A DNA stretch of 64,000 bases from Clostridiales bacterium (GCA_019416935.1 DXWI01000006.1:1-64000); one strand, 5' to 3'. Shown: positions 35,232 to 43,513, counted from the stretch's first letter. Notes: generated by a model from the letters alone, not told the origin. A program made the numbers and translations.

Positions 35232-35257
35232 CAAATGAAGCGTATATCTGATAGAAT
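35229..35257 (+). promoter_or_regulatory. Promoter of the BMP/nucleoside uptake operon
   Basis: TTGCAA (35229-35234), 17 bases, TAGAAT (35252-35257), about 65 bases before the BMP start codon. The leader shows no purine-riboswitch signature. Confidence 0.7.
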
Positions 35258-35327
35258 ACATGCAGATGCCGTATCATCTGGCAGGAGTATCCAGAAGCGG
35301 CATATTTGAAAAGGAGGAAGAAAGCAC

Positions 35328-36497
35328 ATGAAGAAATGGATCGCAATTCTTTTGACGCTCTGTCTCGCTCTGTCCGCGTTCGCCTGCACCAAGCAGCCCG
35401 CGGCCGAGCCCACCACTGCCCCTGTTGACGGGAGCCAGCCGGATGCGACCGAGCCCAGCGATGCGCCGGCAGAACCCGCCGCCGACGGTTATGAGATCGC
35501 TCTCGTTACCGACGTTGGCAACATCGATGACCAGTCCTTCAACCAGTACACCTGGGAAGGCACCAAGGCCTGGGCCGAAGCCAACGGCAAAACCTACAAC
35601 TATTATCGTCCGTCCGAGGACAGCGACGAAGCGCGTATCGAGACCATCAAAACCGCGATTGAAAAGGGCGCGAAGGTCGTCGTTCTGCCCGGCTTCCTGT
35701 TTGCCGCTTCGCTGAACGTCGTTCCGCAGGATTATCCGGACGTCACCTTCATCGGCATCGATATGACCTCGAAGGAAACCAATGCGGATTTCCCGGATGT
35801 TGCAGAACCCGCCCCGAACACCGTTCTGATCTCCTATCAGGAAGAACAGTCCGGTTACCTTGCCGGCTATGCGGCCGTTAAGGACGGTTATACCAAGCTG
35901 GCCTATCTGGGCGGCATGGCTGTCCCCGCCGTCATCCGCTATGGCGAGGGCTTCGTACAGGGCGCCAACGCTGCAGCCGCTGAGCTCGGCAATGCTGCAG
36001 ATGTTGAGATCAAGTACTGGTATTCCGGTTCGTTCGTCCCGTCCGATGATATCAAGACCAAGACGGCTGGCTGGTACACCGAAGGCACCGAGATCATCTT
36101 CGCAGCTGGCGGCAGCATCGTGTTCTCCGCAATCGCATCCGCTGAGGAGACCGCGAACGGCAAGCTGATCGGCGTCGACGTCGACCAAAGCGGCCTCAAC
36201 GAGCGCGTTGTGACCTCCGCCATGAAGGCGCTGGCCAACTCCGTCCAGCTCGCTTTGCAGGCTTGGGAAGACAACGGTGAGAAGCTTCCGGACGATTATG
36301 CCGGCCATGGCATCACCTTTGGCGCCACCGATGATGCAGTCGGTCTGCCGACCGCCGAAGCTTCCTGGAAATTCAACCAGTTTACGGTAGAAGAGTACGA
36401 AGCGGTTCTGGCCAAGATCAAGAGCGGCGAAATCGCAATCTCGAACGATACCGCCAACCATCCGGAAGTCCAGATCTCTGTGGACTATCAGGAGTAA
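35328..36497 (+). CDS. BMP-family nucleoside-binding lipoprotein (BmpA/PnrA type)
   Basis: 389 aa. A signal peptide leads to a cysteine at residue 20 (SAFAC), with a phenylalanine two before the cysteine that makes the lipobox imperfect. A Pro/Thr/Ala-rich linker to about 55 precedes the BMP domain: VTDVGNIDDQSFNQYTWEG, VVVLPGFLFAASL, IGIDMTS, GYLAGYAA, YGEGFVQGANAA. PnrA/Med-type proteins bind purine or other nucleosides outside the cell. Ribosome-binding site AAAGGAGGAAG. A hairpin after the stop separates it from the transporter genes. Confidence 0.9.
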   Translation: MKKWIAILLTLCLALSAFACTKQPAAEPTTAPVDGSQPDATEPSDAPAEPAADGYEIALVTDVGNIDDQSFNQYTWEGTKAWAEANGKTYNYYRPSEDSDEARIETIKTAIEKGAKVVVLPGFLFAASLNVVPQDYPDVTFIGIDMTSKETNADFPDVAEPAPNTVLISYQEEQSGYLAGYAAVKDGYTKLAYLGGMAVPAVIRYGEGFVQGANAAAAELGNAADVEIKYWYSGSFVPSDDIKTKTAGWYTEGTEIIFAAGGSIVFSAIASAEETANGKLIGVDVDQSGLNERVVTSAMKALANSVQLALQAWEDNGEKLPDDYAGHGITFGATDDAVGLPTAEASWKFNQFTVEEYEAVLAKIKSGEIAISNDTANHPEVQISVDYQE

Positions 36498-36524
36498 ATC
36501 TCTCACCCATCGTTTCCAACCGCA

Positions 36525-36560
36525 TGGGGCTGGGCATCAAGCCCAGCCCCACTTTCTTGA
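36525..36560 (+). terminator. Partial terminator between binding protein and transporter genes
   Basis: TGGGGCTGGGC pairs perfectly with GCCCAGCCCCA over 11 bases, loop ATCAA, then CTTTCTTG. The imperfect U-tract suggests partial read-through, giving more binding protein than transporter, or protection of the upstream mRNA. Confidence 0.65.
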
Positions 36561-36623
36561 ATCATTCTAATTTTACTGAAGATCTGTCCCAATTATTTAC
36601 TTATCGGAAGGAATACCGAACGA

Positions 36624-38186
36624 ATGAGCGGCTATGTAATCGAGATGCTTCATATCACCAAGGAGTTTCCCGGCATCAAGGCCAATGACGACGTGACGCT
36701 GCAATTGAAGCGCGGCGAGGTTCATGCTCTTCTGGGTGAGAACGGAGCGGGAAAATCCACTCTGATGAGCGTACTGTTTGGCCTGTATCAACCGGAATCC
36801 GGCACCATCAAAAAGGACGGCGAAATCGTCAGGATCAAGGACCCGAACGACGCCAACGCCTTGCACATCGGTATGGTACACCAGCACTTCAAGCTGGTGG
36901 AGGTCTATTCCGCACTAGACAACATCATCCTCGGCGTTGAGCCGAACAAGCTCGGTTTTTTGCAGAAAAAGGAGGCGCGCAAAAAGGTTGTCGCACTCTC
37001 CGAAAAATACGGATTGTCCATCGATCCGGATGCAAAGATCGAAGATATTTCCGTCGGCATGCAGCAGCGTATCGAAATACTGAAGATGCTCTATCGCGAC
37101 AATGAAATTCTGATCTTCGATGAGCCCACCGCGGTGCTGACGCCGCAGGAAATCGACGAGCTGATGGAGATCATGCGAAACTTCACCCGGGAAGGGAAGT
37201 CCATCCTGTTCATCACCCATAAATTGAATGAGATTATGGCCGTAGCCGACCGCTGCACGGTTCTGCGCAAGGGCAAGTGCGTCGGTACGGTGGAAATAAA
37301 GAACACGACCAAGCAGGAGCTCTCCCGCATGATGGTCGGCCGGGATGTCGAATTTCAGGTACACAAAGAGCCAAGCAAGCCGGAAAATGTGGTGCTCCGC
37401 ATCGAAAACCTGACCGTGCCCAGCAAGGTTCACAAGAACAACGCGGTCAAGAATGTTTCCTTTGAGGTACGCCGCGGCGAAATCGTTTGTCTGGCGGGAA
37501 TCGAAGGCAACGGCCAGACGGAATTTGTTTACGCTCTGACCGGATTGGAGAAGCCGTCCTCCGGCCGGATTTTCCTCAAGGAGCACGATATTACCGGCGC
37601 GCCCATCCGAAAACGCAGCAAGCTGGGTATGAGCCATATTCCGGAGGATCGCCATAAATACGGGCTGGTGCTGGACTATTCGCTCGAGGAGAACCTCGTT
37701 CTGCAGCGATACTGGGAACCCGCGTTCCAGAACCACGGGTTTATCCGCAGCGGGGAGGTTCGCCGTTATGCAGAGAAGCTGATCGATCAATACGACATCC
37801 GCAGCGGACAGGGTGCGGTCACGATTGCGCGCAGCATGAGCGGCGGCAACCAGCAAAAGGCCATCGTCGCGCGCGAGATTGACAAGGAGCCGGATCTGCT
37901 GGTGGCCGTCCAGCCGACGCGCGGACTGGACGTGGGCGCCATTGAGTATATCCACAAGCAGCTCGTCCATGAGCGGGATGCAGGCCGGGCGGTGCTGCTG
38001 GTTTCGCTCGAGCTGGATGAAGTCATGAACGTATCCGACCGCATTCTCGTCATGTACGAGGGGGAAATCGTCGGAGAGTTCGACCCGAAAGCAACTACGG
38101 TGGAGGAGCTGGGCCTGTATATGGCGGGCGCCAAGAGAATGCAGCCATCCGAACCGACAAGCGAGGTGACCACAAATGTCCGGTAA
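36624..38186 (+). CDS. Nucleoside ABC transporter ATPase, two fused domains (YufO/NupA type)
   Basis: 520 aa, two tandem ABC domains. The first (about 1-245) has Walker A GENGAGKSTLMS and Walker B ILIFDEPTAVLTP, with the unusual signature ISVGMQQR. The second (about 260-510) has a degenerate P-loop (GIEGNGQTEFVY), signature MSGGNQQK and, where Walker B is expected, LLVAVQPTRGLDVG. This degenerate second half is normal for the BMP-linked importer family. The start lies behind GGAAGG. It forms the importer with the two permeases that overlap downstream. Confidence 0.94.
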   Translation: MSGYVIEMLHITKEFPGIKANDDVTLQLKRGEVHALLGENGAGKSTLMSVLFGLYQPESGTIKKDGEIVRIKDPNDANALHIGMVHQHFKLVEVYSALDNIILGVEPNKLGFLQKKEARKKVVALSEKYGLSIDPDAKIEDISVGMQQRIEILKMLYRDNEILIFDEPTAVLTPQEIDELMEIMRNFTREGKSILFITHKLNEIMAVADRCTVLRKGKCVGTVEIKNTTKQELSRMMVGRDVEFQVHKEPSKPENVVLRIENLTVPSKVHKNNAVKNVSFEVRRGEIVCLAGIEGNGQTEFVYALTGLEKPSSGRIFLKEHDITGAPIRKRSKLGMSHIPEDRHKYGLVLDYSLEENLVLQRYWEPAFQNHGFIRSGEVRRYAEKLIDQYDIRSGQGAVTIARSMSGGNQQKAIVAREIDKEPDLLVAVQPTRGLDVGAIEYIHKQLVHERDAGRAVLLVSLELDEVMNVSDRILVMYEGEIVGEFDPKATTVEELGLYMAGAKRMQPSEPTSEVTTNVR

Positions 38187-39348
38187 AAAACAAAAGAAAC
38201 GTTTGCATATCCCCGGTCTGACCAGCTTTTTTGCATCGCTGATCTCCATCGGCGTTGGTTTGCTGTTCGGCTTTATCCTGCTGGTGCTGCTCAACCCGCA
38301 GTTTGCGGGCCAGGGGTTTATGAGCCTTGTCACCGCCGGCCTGAAATCAACCGACAAGCTGGCCAAGGTGCTCTATCAGGCGGCACCGCTGATGATGACC
38401 GGCCTTTCCGTGGGCTTTGCGTTCAAGACAGGTCTGTTCAACATCGGCGCCTCCGGTCAGTACACGGTCGGCGCCGGTCTTGCGCTGATCTTTGCCATCC
38501 AGTTTCAGCAGCCATGGTATGTCTGCCTTTTGATCGCCATGATCGGCGGCGCGTTCTGGGGCGTTTTCCCCGGTCTTTTCAAGGCGCTGTTCAACGTCAA
38601 CGAGGTCATCACCTCCATCATGTTCAACTGGATCGCCATGCTGGCGGTGAATCTGACCATCTCCAATCTGCCGATGATGCTGCCGCGCTATTGGGGGCAG
38701 GCGCAGATCGACCGAACGGCAAACCTCGCGATAGCCAACTCCACGGCGCTGATTCCGAAGCTTGGCCTGGATGAGCTGCTCAACAGCAACTACATGAACA
38801 TCAGCATCTTCATCTCCATTGCATTTGCAGTGCTTTTGTGGGTGGTGCTGTCCAAAACGACGTTTGGTTATGAGCTGAAGGCCTGCGGATTCAACCGCAA
38901 TGCGAGCGTTTATGCTGGCATCAACGCCAAGCGGAACATCGTTCTCTCCATGGTCATCGCCGGCGCGCTCTCGGGCATCGGCGGCGGCCTGTATTATCTC
39001 GCGGGCACCGGTCAATATACGCTGCTCAAGTCCCTGCTCAACATGGGCTTTAATGGCATTCCTGTCGCGCTGCTCGCCTCCTCCCACCCGCTTGGCACGA
39101 TCTTTTCCACGCTGTTTGTTTCCTATATTCAGGTTGGCGGCGATGCAATGCAGCCGGAATTTGTGAAGGAAATCATCGATATGATCATCGCCGTGATCAT
39201 CTACCTCGCTGCGTTTTCGCTGCTTGTTCGCGAGCTGCTCAACCGCAAGAAGGCGCATGATCTGGGCAACGTCAATGCCGAACCGGACGCCGCCGCTGCA
39301 TTGCCCGATGCGGCCAGCGTCAATACCATGGAGGGAGATGCGGAATGA
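38176..39348 (+). CDS. Nucleoside ABC transporter permease (YufP/NupB type)
   Basis: 390 aa with about ten transmembrane segments of the BPD_transp_2 family, including FKTGLFNIGASGQYTVGAG and the C-terminal NMGFNGIPVALLASSHPLGT stretch. An N-terminal lysine-rich stub and a C-terminal Ala/Asp-rich tail are cytoplasmic. It overlaps the ATPase gene by 11 bases and has GAGGTG seven bases before the ATG. Confidence 0.93.
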   Translation: MSGKKQKKRLHIPGLTSFFASLISIGVGLLFGFILLVLLNPQFAGQGFMSLVTAGLKSTDKLAKVLYQAAPLMMTGLSVGFAFKTGLFNIGASGQYTVGAGLALIFAIQFQQPWYVCLLIAMIGGAFWGVFPGLFKALFNVNEVITSIMFNWIAMLAVNLTISNLPMMLPRYWGQAQIDRTANLAIANSTALIPKLGLDELLNSNYMNISIFISIAFAVLLWVVLSKTTFGYELKACGFNRNASVYAGINAKRNIVLSMVIAGALSGIGGGLYYLAGTGQYTLLKSLLNMGFNGIPVALLASSHPLGTIFSTLFVSYIQVGGDAMQPEFVKEIIDMIIAVIIYLAAFSLLVRELLNRKKAHDLGNVNAEPDAAAALPDAASVNTMEGDAE

Positions 39349-40331
39349 ATATTCTGGCTGATATCTTAGCGGCTACCGTACTGTTTGCCGTGCCGCTTTT
39401 GCTGGTGGCGCTCGGCGGCATGTTTTCCGAGCGAAGCGGCATCATCAACATTGCGCTGGAGGGTATCATGATCATCGGCGCACTGTTTGGAACGCTCTAT
39501 CTGCGCTTTGCAGACGCATCCGGGCTCGGCGCAACGAATCCGCAGGGCGCTGTGGCGATCGCCATTCTGGTCTCCGCTGGGACCGGATTGGTTTACTCGC
39601 TGCTGCTGGCGTTCGCATCCGTCAACCTGAAAGCTGATCAGACCATCGGCGGTACTGCGCTCAACATGCTTGCTCCCGCCTTTGCCATCACGCTGACCTG
39701 GGCGATTCAGGGGCAGGGACAGACGAACATCCTGATTCCGACATGGACGCGCATTACGCAGGATACGCTCGGCATTGCTGTCAAGGACACGTTTTTCCAG
39801 AACTTCCTGTTCAAGAGCTTTTTCCTGACGACCCCCGTAGCGATCGTTCTGTTCGTAATCGCGGTCATTCTACTCTATAAAACGCGCTTTGGCCTGCGTC
39901 TGCGGGCCTGCGGCGAGCATCCGCAGGCGGCGGATTCCGTTGGCATCAACGTCTATAGAATGCGCTACGCGGGCGTGATGATCTCCGGTGTGCTCGGCGG
40001 TATCGGCGGCCTTGCCTACACGCTTGCGGCAGGCTCCGCCTTCCAATCGACGGTATCCGGCTACGGTTTCCTTGCTCTTGCTGTCATGATCTTCGGCAAT
40101 TGGAAGCCGCTGAACATCCTCGGCGCCTCGCTGTTCTTCGCGCTGTTCAAAATCATCGGCTCGTACAGCGGCAGCATTCCGTTCCTGCCCAAATTTGAGA
40201 GCATCAAGGCGAGCGAATATATCTATTTGATGCTTCCGTATATCGTGACCATGATTCTGCTCATCCTGACGAGCAAGCGTTCACGCGCACCGAAGGCCGA
40301 GGGAATCCCCTACGATAAGGGGCAACGGTAA
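39345..40331 (+). CDS. Nucleoside ABC transporter permease (YufQ/NupC type)
   Basis: 328 aa, about eight to ten transmembrane segments, with FSERSGIINIALEGIMIIGA near the N-terminus and KTRFGLRLRACGEHPQAADS, the cytoplasmic coupling loop contacting the ATPase. The pairing of a longer and a shorter permease of this family with a double ATPase is the standard BMP importer. Start overlaps the previous stop by four bases. Confidence 0.94.
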   Translation: MNILADILAATVLFAVPLLLVALGGMFSERSGIINIALEGIMIIGALFGTLYLRFADASGLGATNPQGAVAIAILVSAGTGLVYSLLLAFASVNLKADQTIGGTALNMLAPAFAITLTWAIQGQGQTNILIPTWTRITQDTLGIAVKDTFFQNFLFKSFFLTTPVAIVLFVIAVILLYKTRFGLRLRACGEHPQAADSVGINVYRMRYAGVMISGVLGGIGGLAYTLAAGSAFQSTVSGYGFLALAVMIFGNWKPLNILGASLFFALFKIIGSYSGSIPFLPKFESIKASEYIYLMLPYIVTMILLILTSKRSRAPKAEGIPYDKGQR

Positions 40332-40341
40332 AGAGATCGGC

Positions 40342-40938
40342 ATGGCAAAGTTGTATTTTCGCTATGGCGCGATGGGCTCCAGCAAGACGGCGAACGCCAT
40401 CATGGTTTGGTACAATTATTATGAGCGCGGCAAAAACGCGCTGCTGCTCAAGCCCTCCATCGATACCCGCGATGGAATCTATACCATGCAGTCCCGCTGC
40501 GGACTGCAGGCGGAGTGCGTGCTGTTTGACCAGTTGGATCTCGAAGCGGTGAAAGCGCATGTTTACGATTGCCTCATCATCGATGAGGCGCAGTTTCTCA
40601 CCGGCAAGCAGGTAGCGCTGCTGACGGAGATTGTCGACGATTATGATGTTCCTGTCATCTGCTACGGCCTGCGAACCGACTTCCAGGGAAACTTCTTTCC
40701 CGGCAGTCACGATCTGCTCGCCTGCGCAGATACCATCGAGGAGATCAAAACGATTTGCTGGTGCGGCAAGAAGGCGATCTGCAATGCGCGTCTGGATGGG
40801 AAGGGCGGCATTACCAAGCAGGGCGAACAGGTTGTCCTTGGTGCAAACGACAAATATATCAGCCTTTGCCGCAAGCACTGGAAGCTCGGCGATCCCGGCC
40901 CCGGTTTGCGGGCCGAGAAGCCGGAGGCGCAGAAGTGA
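40342..40938 (+). CDS. tdk: Thymidine kinase
   Basis: 198 aa, type II thymidine kinase: P-loop GAMGSSKT, DEAQFL (Walker B-like), YGLRTDFQGNFFPGS and zinc-binding cysteines in CWCGKKAICNAR and LCRKH. It phosphorylates thymidine to dTMP in the cytoplasm. Its place ten bases after the nucleoside importer genes strongly supports nucleosides as the imported substrate. The ribosome-binding site is weak, so translation may depend on coupling. Confidence 0.95.
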   Translation: MAKLYFRYGAMGSSKTANAIMVWYNYYERGKNALLLKPSIDTRDGIYTMQSRCGLQAECVLFDQLDLEAVKAHVYDCLIIDEAQFLTGKQVALLTEIVDDYDVPVICYGLRTDFQGNFFPGSHDLLACADTIEEIKTICWCGKKAICNARLDGKGGITKQGEQVVLGANDKYISLCRKHWKLGDPGPGLRAEKPEAQK

Positions 40939-41390
40939 CCTTCTACATCGCAAGCGGCGTGGAAAACGCCGCCCGAGTCAACGAGGCCGCAGCGGTTCTG
41001 ACAAAGCTTGGCCACCGGCGAACCTACGACTGGACGCTGCACGGCAGCGTAAAGGGCGCCGCTGTTCAGAAAAAGCAGTCGGTTGCCCGTCAGGAATGCG
41101 ACGGGGTGCTCTCCGCTTCGCTGTTTGTTCTGCTTTTGCCGGGCGCGAAGGGGACGCACGCCGAGCTCGGCATGGCGCTCGCCAAGGCAAGTCTCGTCTC
41201 CTCCGAAATGCGCGTTCTCGTCTGGTCTGAAACCTCTGAGCCGTTTGATGGAACCGATGGTTTCTGCGTGTTTTACCATCACCCCGCTGTCGAGCGGATC
41301 GTATGCCCCTTCCCCGCCCTGCTGGCGCGGCTATCGACTATCGAAAGCCAAGAAGCAGCGCGCCAACGGCCATCAACAGGAAGGCAATAA
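40935..41390 (+). CDS. Nucleoside 2-deoxyribosyltransferase-like protein
   Basis: 151 aa, starting at GTG 40935, seven bases after GGAGG and overlapping the tdk stop as GTGA. The fold pattern matches the deoxyribosyltransferase family: FYIASG start, YDWTLHG, then a VLLLPGAKGTHAELGMALAKA stretch where the glutamate of GTHAELG aligns with the catalytic nucleophile. Such enzymes swap bases between deoxynucleosides or hydrolyse deoxynucleoside monophosphates. Position at the end of a nucleoside uptake operon fits. The longer frame beginning at 40755 overlaps tdk and is not used. Confidence 0.75.
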   Translation: MTFYIASGVENAARVNEAAAVLTKLGHRRTYDWTLHGSVKGAAVQKKQSVARQECDGVLSASLFVLLLPGAKGTHAELGMALAKASLVSSEMRVLVWSETSEPFDGTDGFCVFYHHPAVERIVCPFPALLARLSTIESQEAARQRPSTGRQ

Positions 41391-41535
41391 TTACCGCAAC
41401 AAACCACTCCGGTGCAAAACAGATAAAAACTAGGAAGCCTGCAAGGATACAACAAATACCGCACAGGCTTCTTTTGTTATGTCTGTGCCGCGGCCGCCCC
41501 GAGCAAGCTTCCTTCTTTTCCCGCATCCACTGCAT
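41338..41535 (-). CDS. Small cysteine-containing membrane protein
   Basis: About 65 aa. A basic, His-rich N-terminal third is followed by SLCGICCILAGFLVFICFAP and a second hydrophobic helix ending LLLGFR, giving two closely spaced transmembrane segments. Short proteins with a cysteine-rich start and a CPWWLW-like turn are common, unnamed, in Clostridia; here the turn is FAPEWF. ATG 41535 lies nine bases after GGAGG. The gene runs opposite to the preceding operon, overlapping the last 53 bases of the deoxyribosyltransferase gene and its terminator. Function unknown. Confidence 0.5.
   Translation of the reverse strand: MQWMREKKEACSGRPRHRHNKRSLCGICCILAGFLVFICFAPEWFVAVIIAFLLMAVGALLLGFR
41433..41484 (+). 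terminator. Terminator of the nucleoside uptake operon
   Basis: GAAGCCTG and CAGGCTTC form an 8-bp stem with a long loop, followed by TTTTGTT. It lies inside the opposite-strand small gene at 41338-41535. Confidence 0.55.
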
Positions 41536-41654
41536 TCGCCTCATCCTCCATATATCTACTCTATACCTATGCGCAGCGGGCATAAATTGTTCTACACGCT
41601 GCGACAAAAATCCTCATAGTATAAAACTATCGAAGTCAAATATGGAGGGTTGCC

Positions 41655-42425
41655 ATGAATACCTCAATTGTCGATATAAACAATCTGTCTCTGTCCTATC
41701 AGGATCGACAGGCTGAAACGCTCGCCGTCGAAGGCCTGTCCTTTTCGGTAGCCGAAGGGGAATTTGTCTCCATCATTGGTCCGTCCGGCTGTGGAAAAAC
41801 AACCGTTCTTTCGCTGCTCATGGGTCTGATTCAACCAACCGAAGGCAGCATACTGGTGATGGGCGAACCTGCAGGAGCCAACAATTCGCACGTTGGATAT
41901 ATGCTTCAGCGGGATCATCTGCTCGATTGGCGAACGGTGGAGGAAAACGTGCTGCTTTCCTTGCAGGTGAAGCACATGCTGACGCCGGAGCGGCGCGAGC
42001 ACTCGCTGCGCCTGATCCACACCTATGGATTGGATCAATTCCGCAACCATTACCCGCGGCAGCTATCCGGCGGCATGCGGCAGAAAGTCGCGCTCATTCG
42101 AACGCTTGCGTTCGACCCGACGCTCCTGCTGCTCGACGAACCCTTTTCCGCGCTGGACTACCAAACGCGTCTTCGCGCCGCCGATGAAATATTCACCATC
42201 ATCCGCAAGGAACATAAGACCGCAATTCTGGTCACGCACGACATTGCGGAGGCGATCTCCATGTCGGATCGCATTCTTGTTTTCTCCGACCGGCCGGCGC
42301 ATCTGAAAGCGGAGCATGTGGTTTCGCTCACCTCGCCCGATACGCCGCTGCTGCGCCGGAACGCCCCGGAGTTCTCCGGCCTGTTCAATATGCTTTGGAA
42401 GGAGTTGGAACATCATGGCGTCTGA
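41655..42425 (+). CDS. ABC transporter ATPase (SsuB/TauB/ThiZ-like)
   Basis: 256 aa: Walker A GPSGCGKTTVLS, Q-loop in YMLQRDHLLDWRTVEENVLL, signature LSGGMRQK, Walker B LLLLDEPFSALD and switch histidine in LVTHDIAEA. The MLQxDxLLPWRTV-like sequence places it with nitrate/sulfonate/taurine/pyrimidine-precursor importers. The ATG follows TGGAGGG. It overlaps its permease by 11 bases. No substrate-binding protein gene follows, unlike the otherwise similar operon at 58909-61133. Confidence 0.93.
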   Translation: MNTSIVDINNLSLSYQDRQAETLAVEGLSFSVAEGEFVSIIGPSGCGKTTVLSLLMGLIQPTEGSILVMGEPAGANNSHVGYMLQRDHLLDWRTVEENVLLSLQVKHMLTPERREHSLRLIHTYGLDQFRNHYPRQLSGGMRQKVALIRTLAFDPTLLLLDEPFSALDYQTRLRAADEIFTIIRKEHKTAILVTHDIAEAISMSDRILVFSDRPAHLKAEHVVSLTSPDTPLLRRNAPEFSGLFNMLWKELEHHGV

Positions 42426-43221
42426 GCAAGGTCTGTCATCGGCCCGTCGCGCATACCTGTCCGACATACGCCGTCGGGAACGTTTTATCAAAGCCATGCG
42501 CTATACCATTTTGATTGTGCTGATCGTCGTGTGGGAGTTGGCTGCAAGGATCGGTTGGATTGATCCGTTCATTACAAGCAGTCCTTCGCGCGTAATCAAT
42601 ACCATACTGCGCCTGATACAAGGCGGTGAACTCTTCTTGCATATTGGCGTTACACTGTTGGAAACGGTCGCCGGTTTTTTGATCGGCACGCTGTTGGGAA
42701 CGCTGCTCGCGGCAATGATGTGGTGGAGTCCGACGCTTTGCCGCATTCTGGATCCCTATCTTGTGATTCTGAACGCTCTGCCGAAAATTGCGCTCGGCCC
42801 AATTCTGATCGTCTGGATCGGCGCGGGGATCGGTTCGATCATCGTGATGGCCGTCCTGATCTCACTGGTCGTGACCATTGTGACCGTTTTGACCGGGTTC
42901 CTCGATATCACCGGAGAAAAGCAGCTCTTGATGCGAACCCTCGGTGCGAGCACACTGCAGACCTTTACGATCGTCGTTTTGCCCGCAGCCGTACCGACCA
43001 TGATGGCCGCGCTGAAGATTTCTGTCGGAATGAGCTGGGTCGGCGTGATCGTCGGCGAATACCTGGTTTCACAGGCCGGCTTGGGATATCTTATCGTTTA
43101 CGGCGGCCAAGTATTCAAGTTGGATCTTGTCATGGCCAGCATCGTTGTTCTGTGCATGCTTGCTGCGCTCATGTACTATGGGGTTGCTTTTCTGGAGAAA
43201 AAGCTGGTTCGGCACTCCTAA
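42415..43221 (+). CDS. ABC transporter permease (SsuC/ThiX-like)
   Basis: 268 aa, six transmembrane segments, with the coupling-loop motif EKQLLMRTLGASTLQTFTIV followed by LPAAVPTMMAALKISVGMSW. ATG 42415 lies behind AAGGAG. It ends 16 bases before a strong new promoter, so the two-gene transporter unit stops here. The substrate cannot be told; its binding protein must be encoded elsewhere or be shared with another system such as 60189-61133. Confidence 0.92.
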   Translation: MASEQGLSSARRAYLSDIRRRERFIKAMRYTILIVLIVVWELAARIGWIDPFITSSPSRVINTILRLIQGGELFLHIGVTLLETVAGFLIGTLLGTLLAAMMWWSPTLCRILDPYLVILNALPKIALGPILIVWIGAGIGSIIVMAVLISLVVTIVTVLTGFLDITGEKQLLMRTLGASTLQTFTIVVLPAAVPTMMAALKISVGMSWVGVIVGEYLVSQAGLGYLIVYGGQVFKLDLVMASIVVLCMLAALMYYGVAFLEKKLVRHS

Positions 43222-43236
43222 AGTCTGTGACAATTG

Positions 43237-43265
43237 TTGACAATACCTGCATTTACCGCTATACT
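43237..43265 (+). promoter_or_regulatory. Promoter of the cobalamin-riboswitch operon
   Basis: Perfect TTGACA (43237-43242), 17 bases, TATACT (43260-43265). The predicted start near 43272 is exactly where the riboswitch P1 helix begins. Confidence 0.85.
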
Positions 43266-43267
43266 GA

Positions 43268-43412
43268 TCTTGGTGAGGAACAGGGAAAACGGTGGAAAAC
43301 CGTTACAGCCCCCGCTGCCGTAAGGCGGATGCGCGCAAACAATGGTCACTGTGTTATTGAAACATGGGAAGGCATGCGCTGCAGATGAAACCAAGTCGGA
43401 AGACCTCTCCCC
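43268..43412 (+). ncRNA. Cobalamin (B12) riboswitch aptamer
   Basis: The conserved landmarks appear in order: AACAGGGAA, a GGTGGAAAACC hairpin, ACAGCCCCCGCTGC (the B12 box core), GTCACTGTG, GGGAAGGC and ATGAAACCAAGTCGGAAGACC. The outer helix is GGTGAGG with CCTCTCC, one U-U mismatch. It is expected to bind adenosyl- or methylcobalamin in the nascent mRNA and lower expression of the two genes downstream. The peripheral P-arm length is about 145 bases in total. Confidence 0.93.
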
Positions 43413-43462
43413 ACCGATATCCAGATCGGTTCTGCGGTGGGCGGGAGCGTGCTGTTTTTTTG
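43404..43462 (+). terminator. Riboswitch expression platform (terminator-like)
   Basis: CTCTCCCCACCG (starting at about 43405) pairs with CGGTGGG-C-GGGAG (about 43434-43446), enclosing a smaller CCGAT-ATCGG hairpin. CGTGCTG and T7 follow. The 5' arm shares the CCTCTCC bases of helix P1, so aptamer folding and this stem compete. Which state ends transcription cannot be settled by eye. Confidence 0.6.
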
Positions 43463-43513
43463 CATTTGCACTTCCTTCTGCGGAGCCAAAAACGCGGAAG
43501 GGAGTTTTTTTCT

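Noticed and set aside
35232..35327. Possible purine riboswitch before the nucleoside operon
   Set aside because: The conserved loop-loop pairing and core of the purine aptamer are not present in the leader.
34997..35416. Minus-strand 139-codon frame upstream of rpsU
   Set aside because: It crosses the rpsU and BMP promoters and the 20-bp palindrome; no ribosome-binding site.
36541..36624. Second promoter for the nucleoside ATPase gene
   Set aside because: No hexamer pair with acceptable spacing was found between the hairpin and the start codon.
36915..38366. Minus-strand 483-codon frame opposite the nucleoside ATPase
   Set aside because: Shadow frame with no ribosome-binding site and no protein-like pattern; the plus strand has clear ABC motifs.
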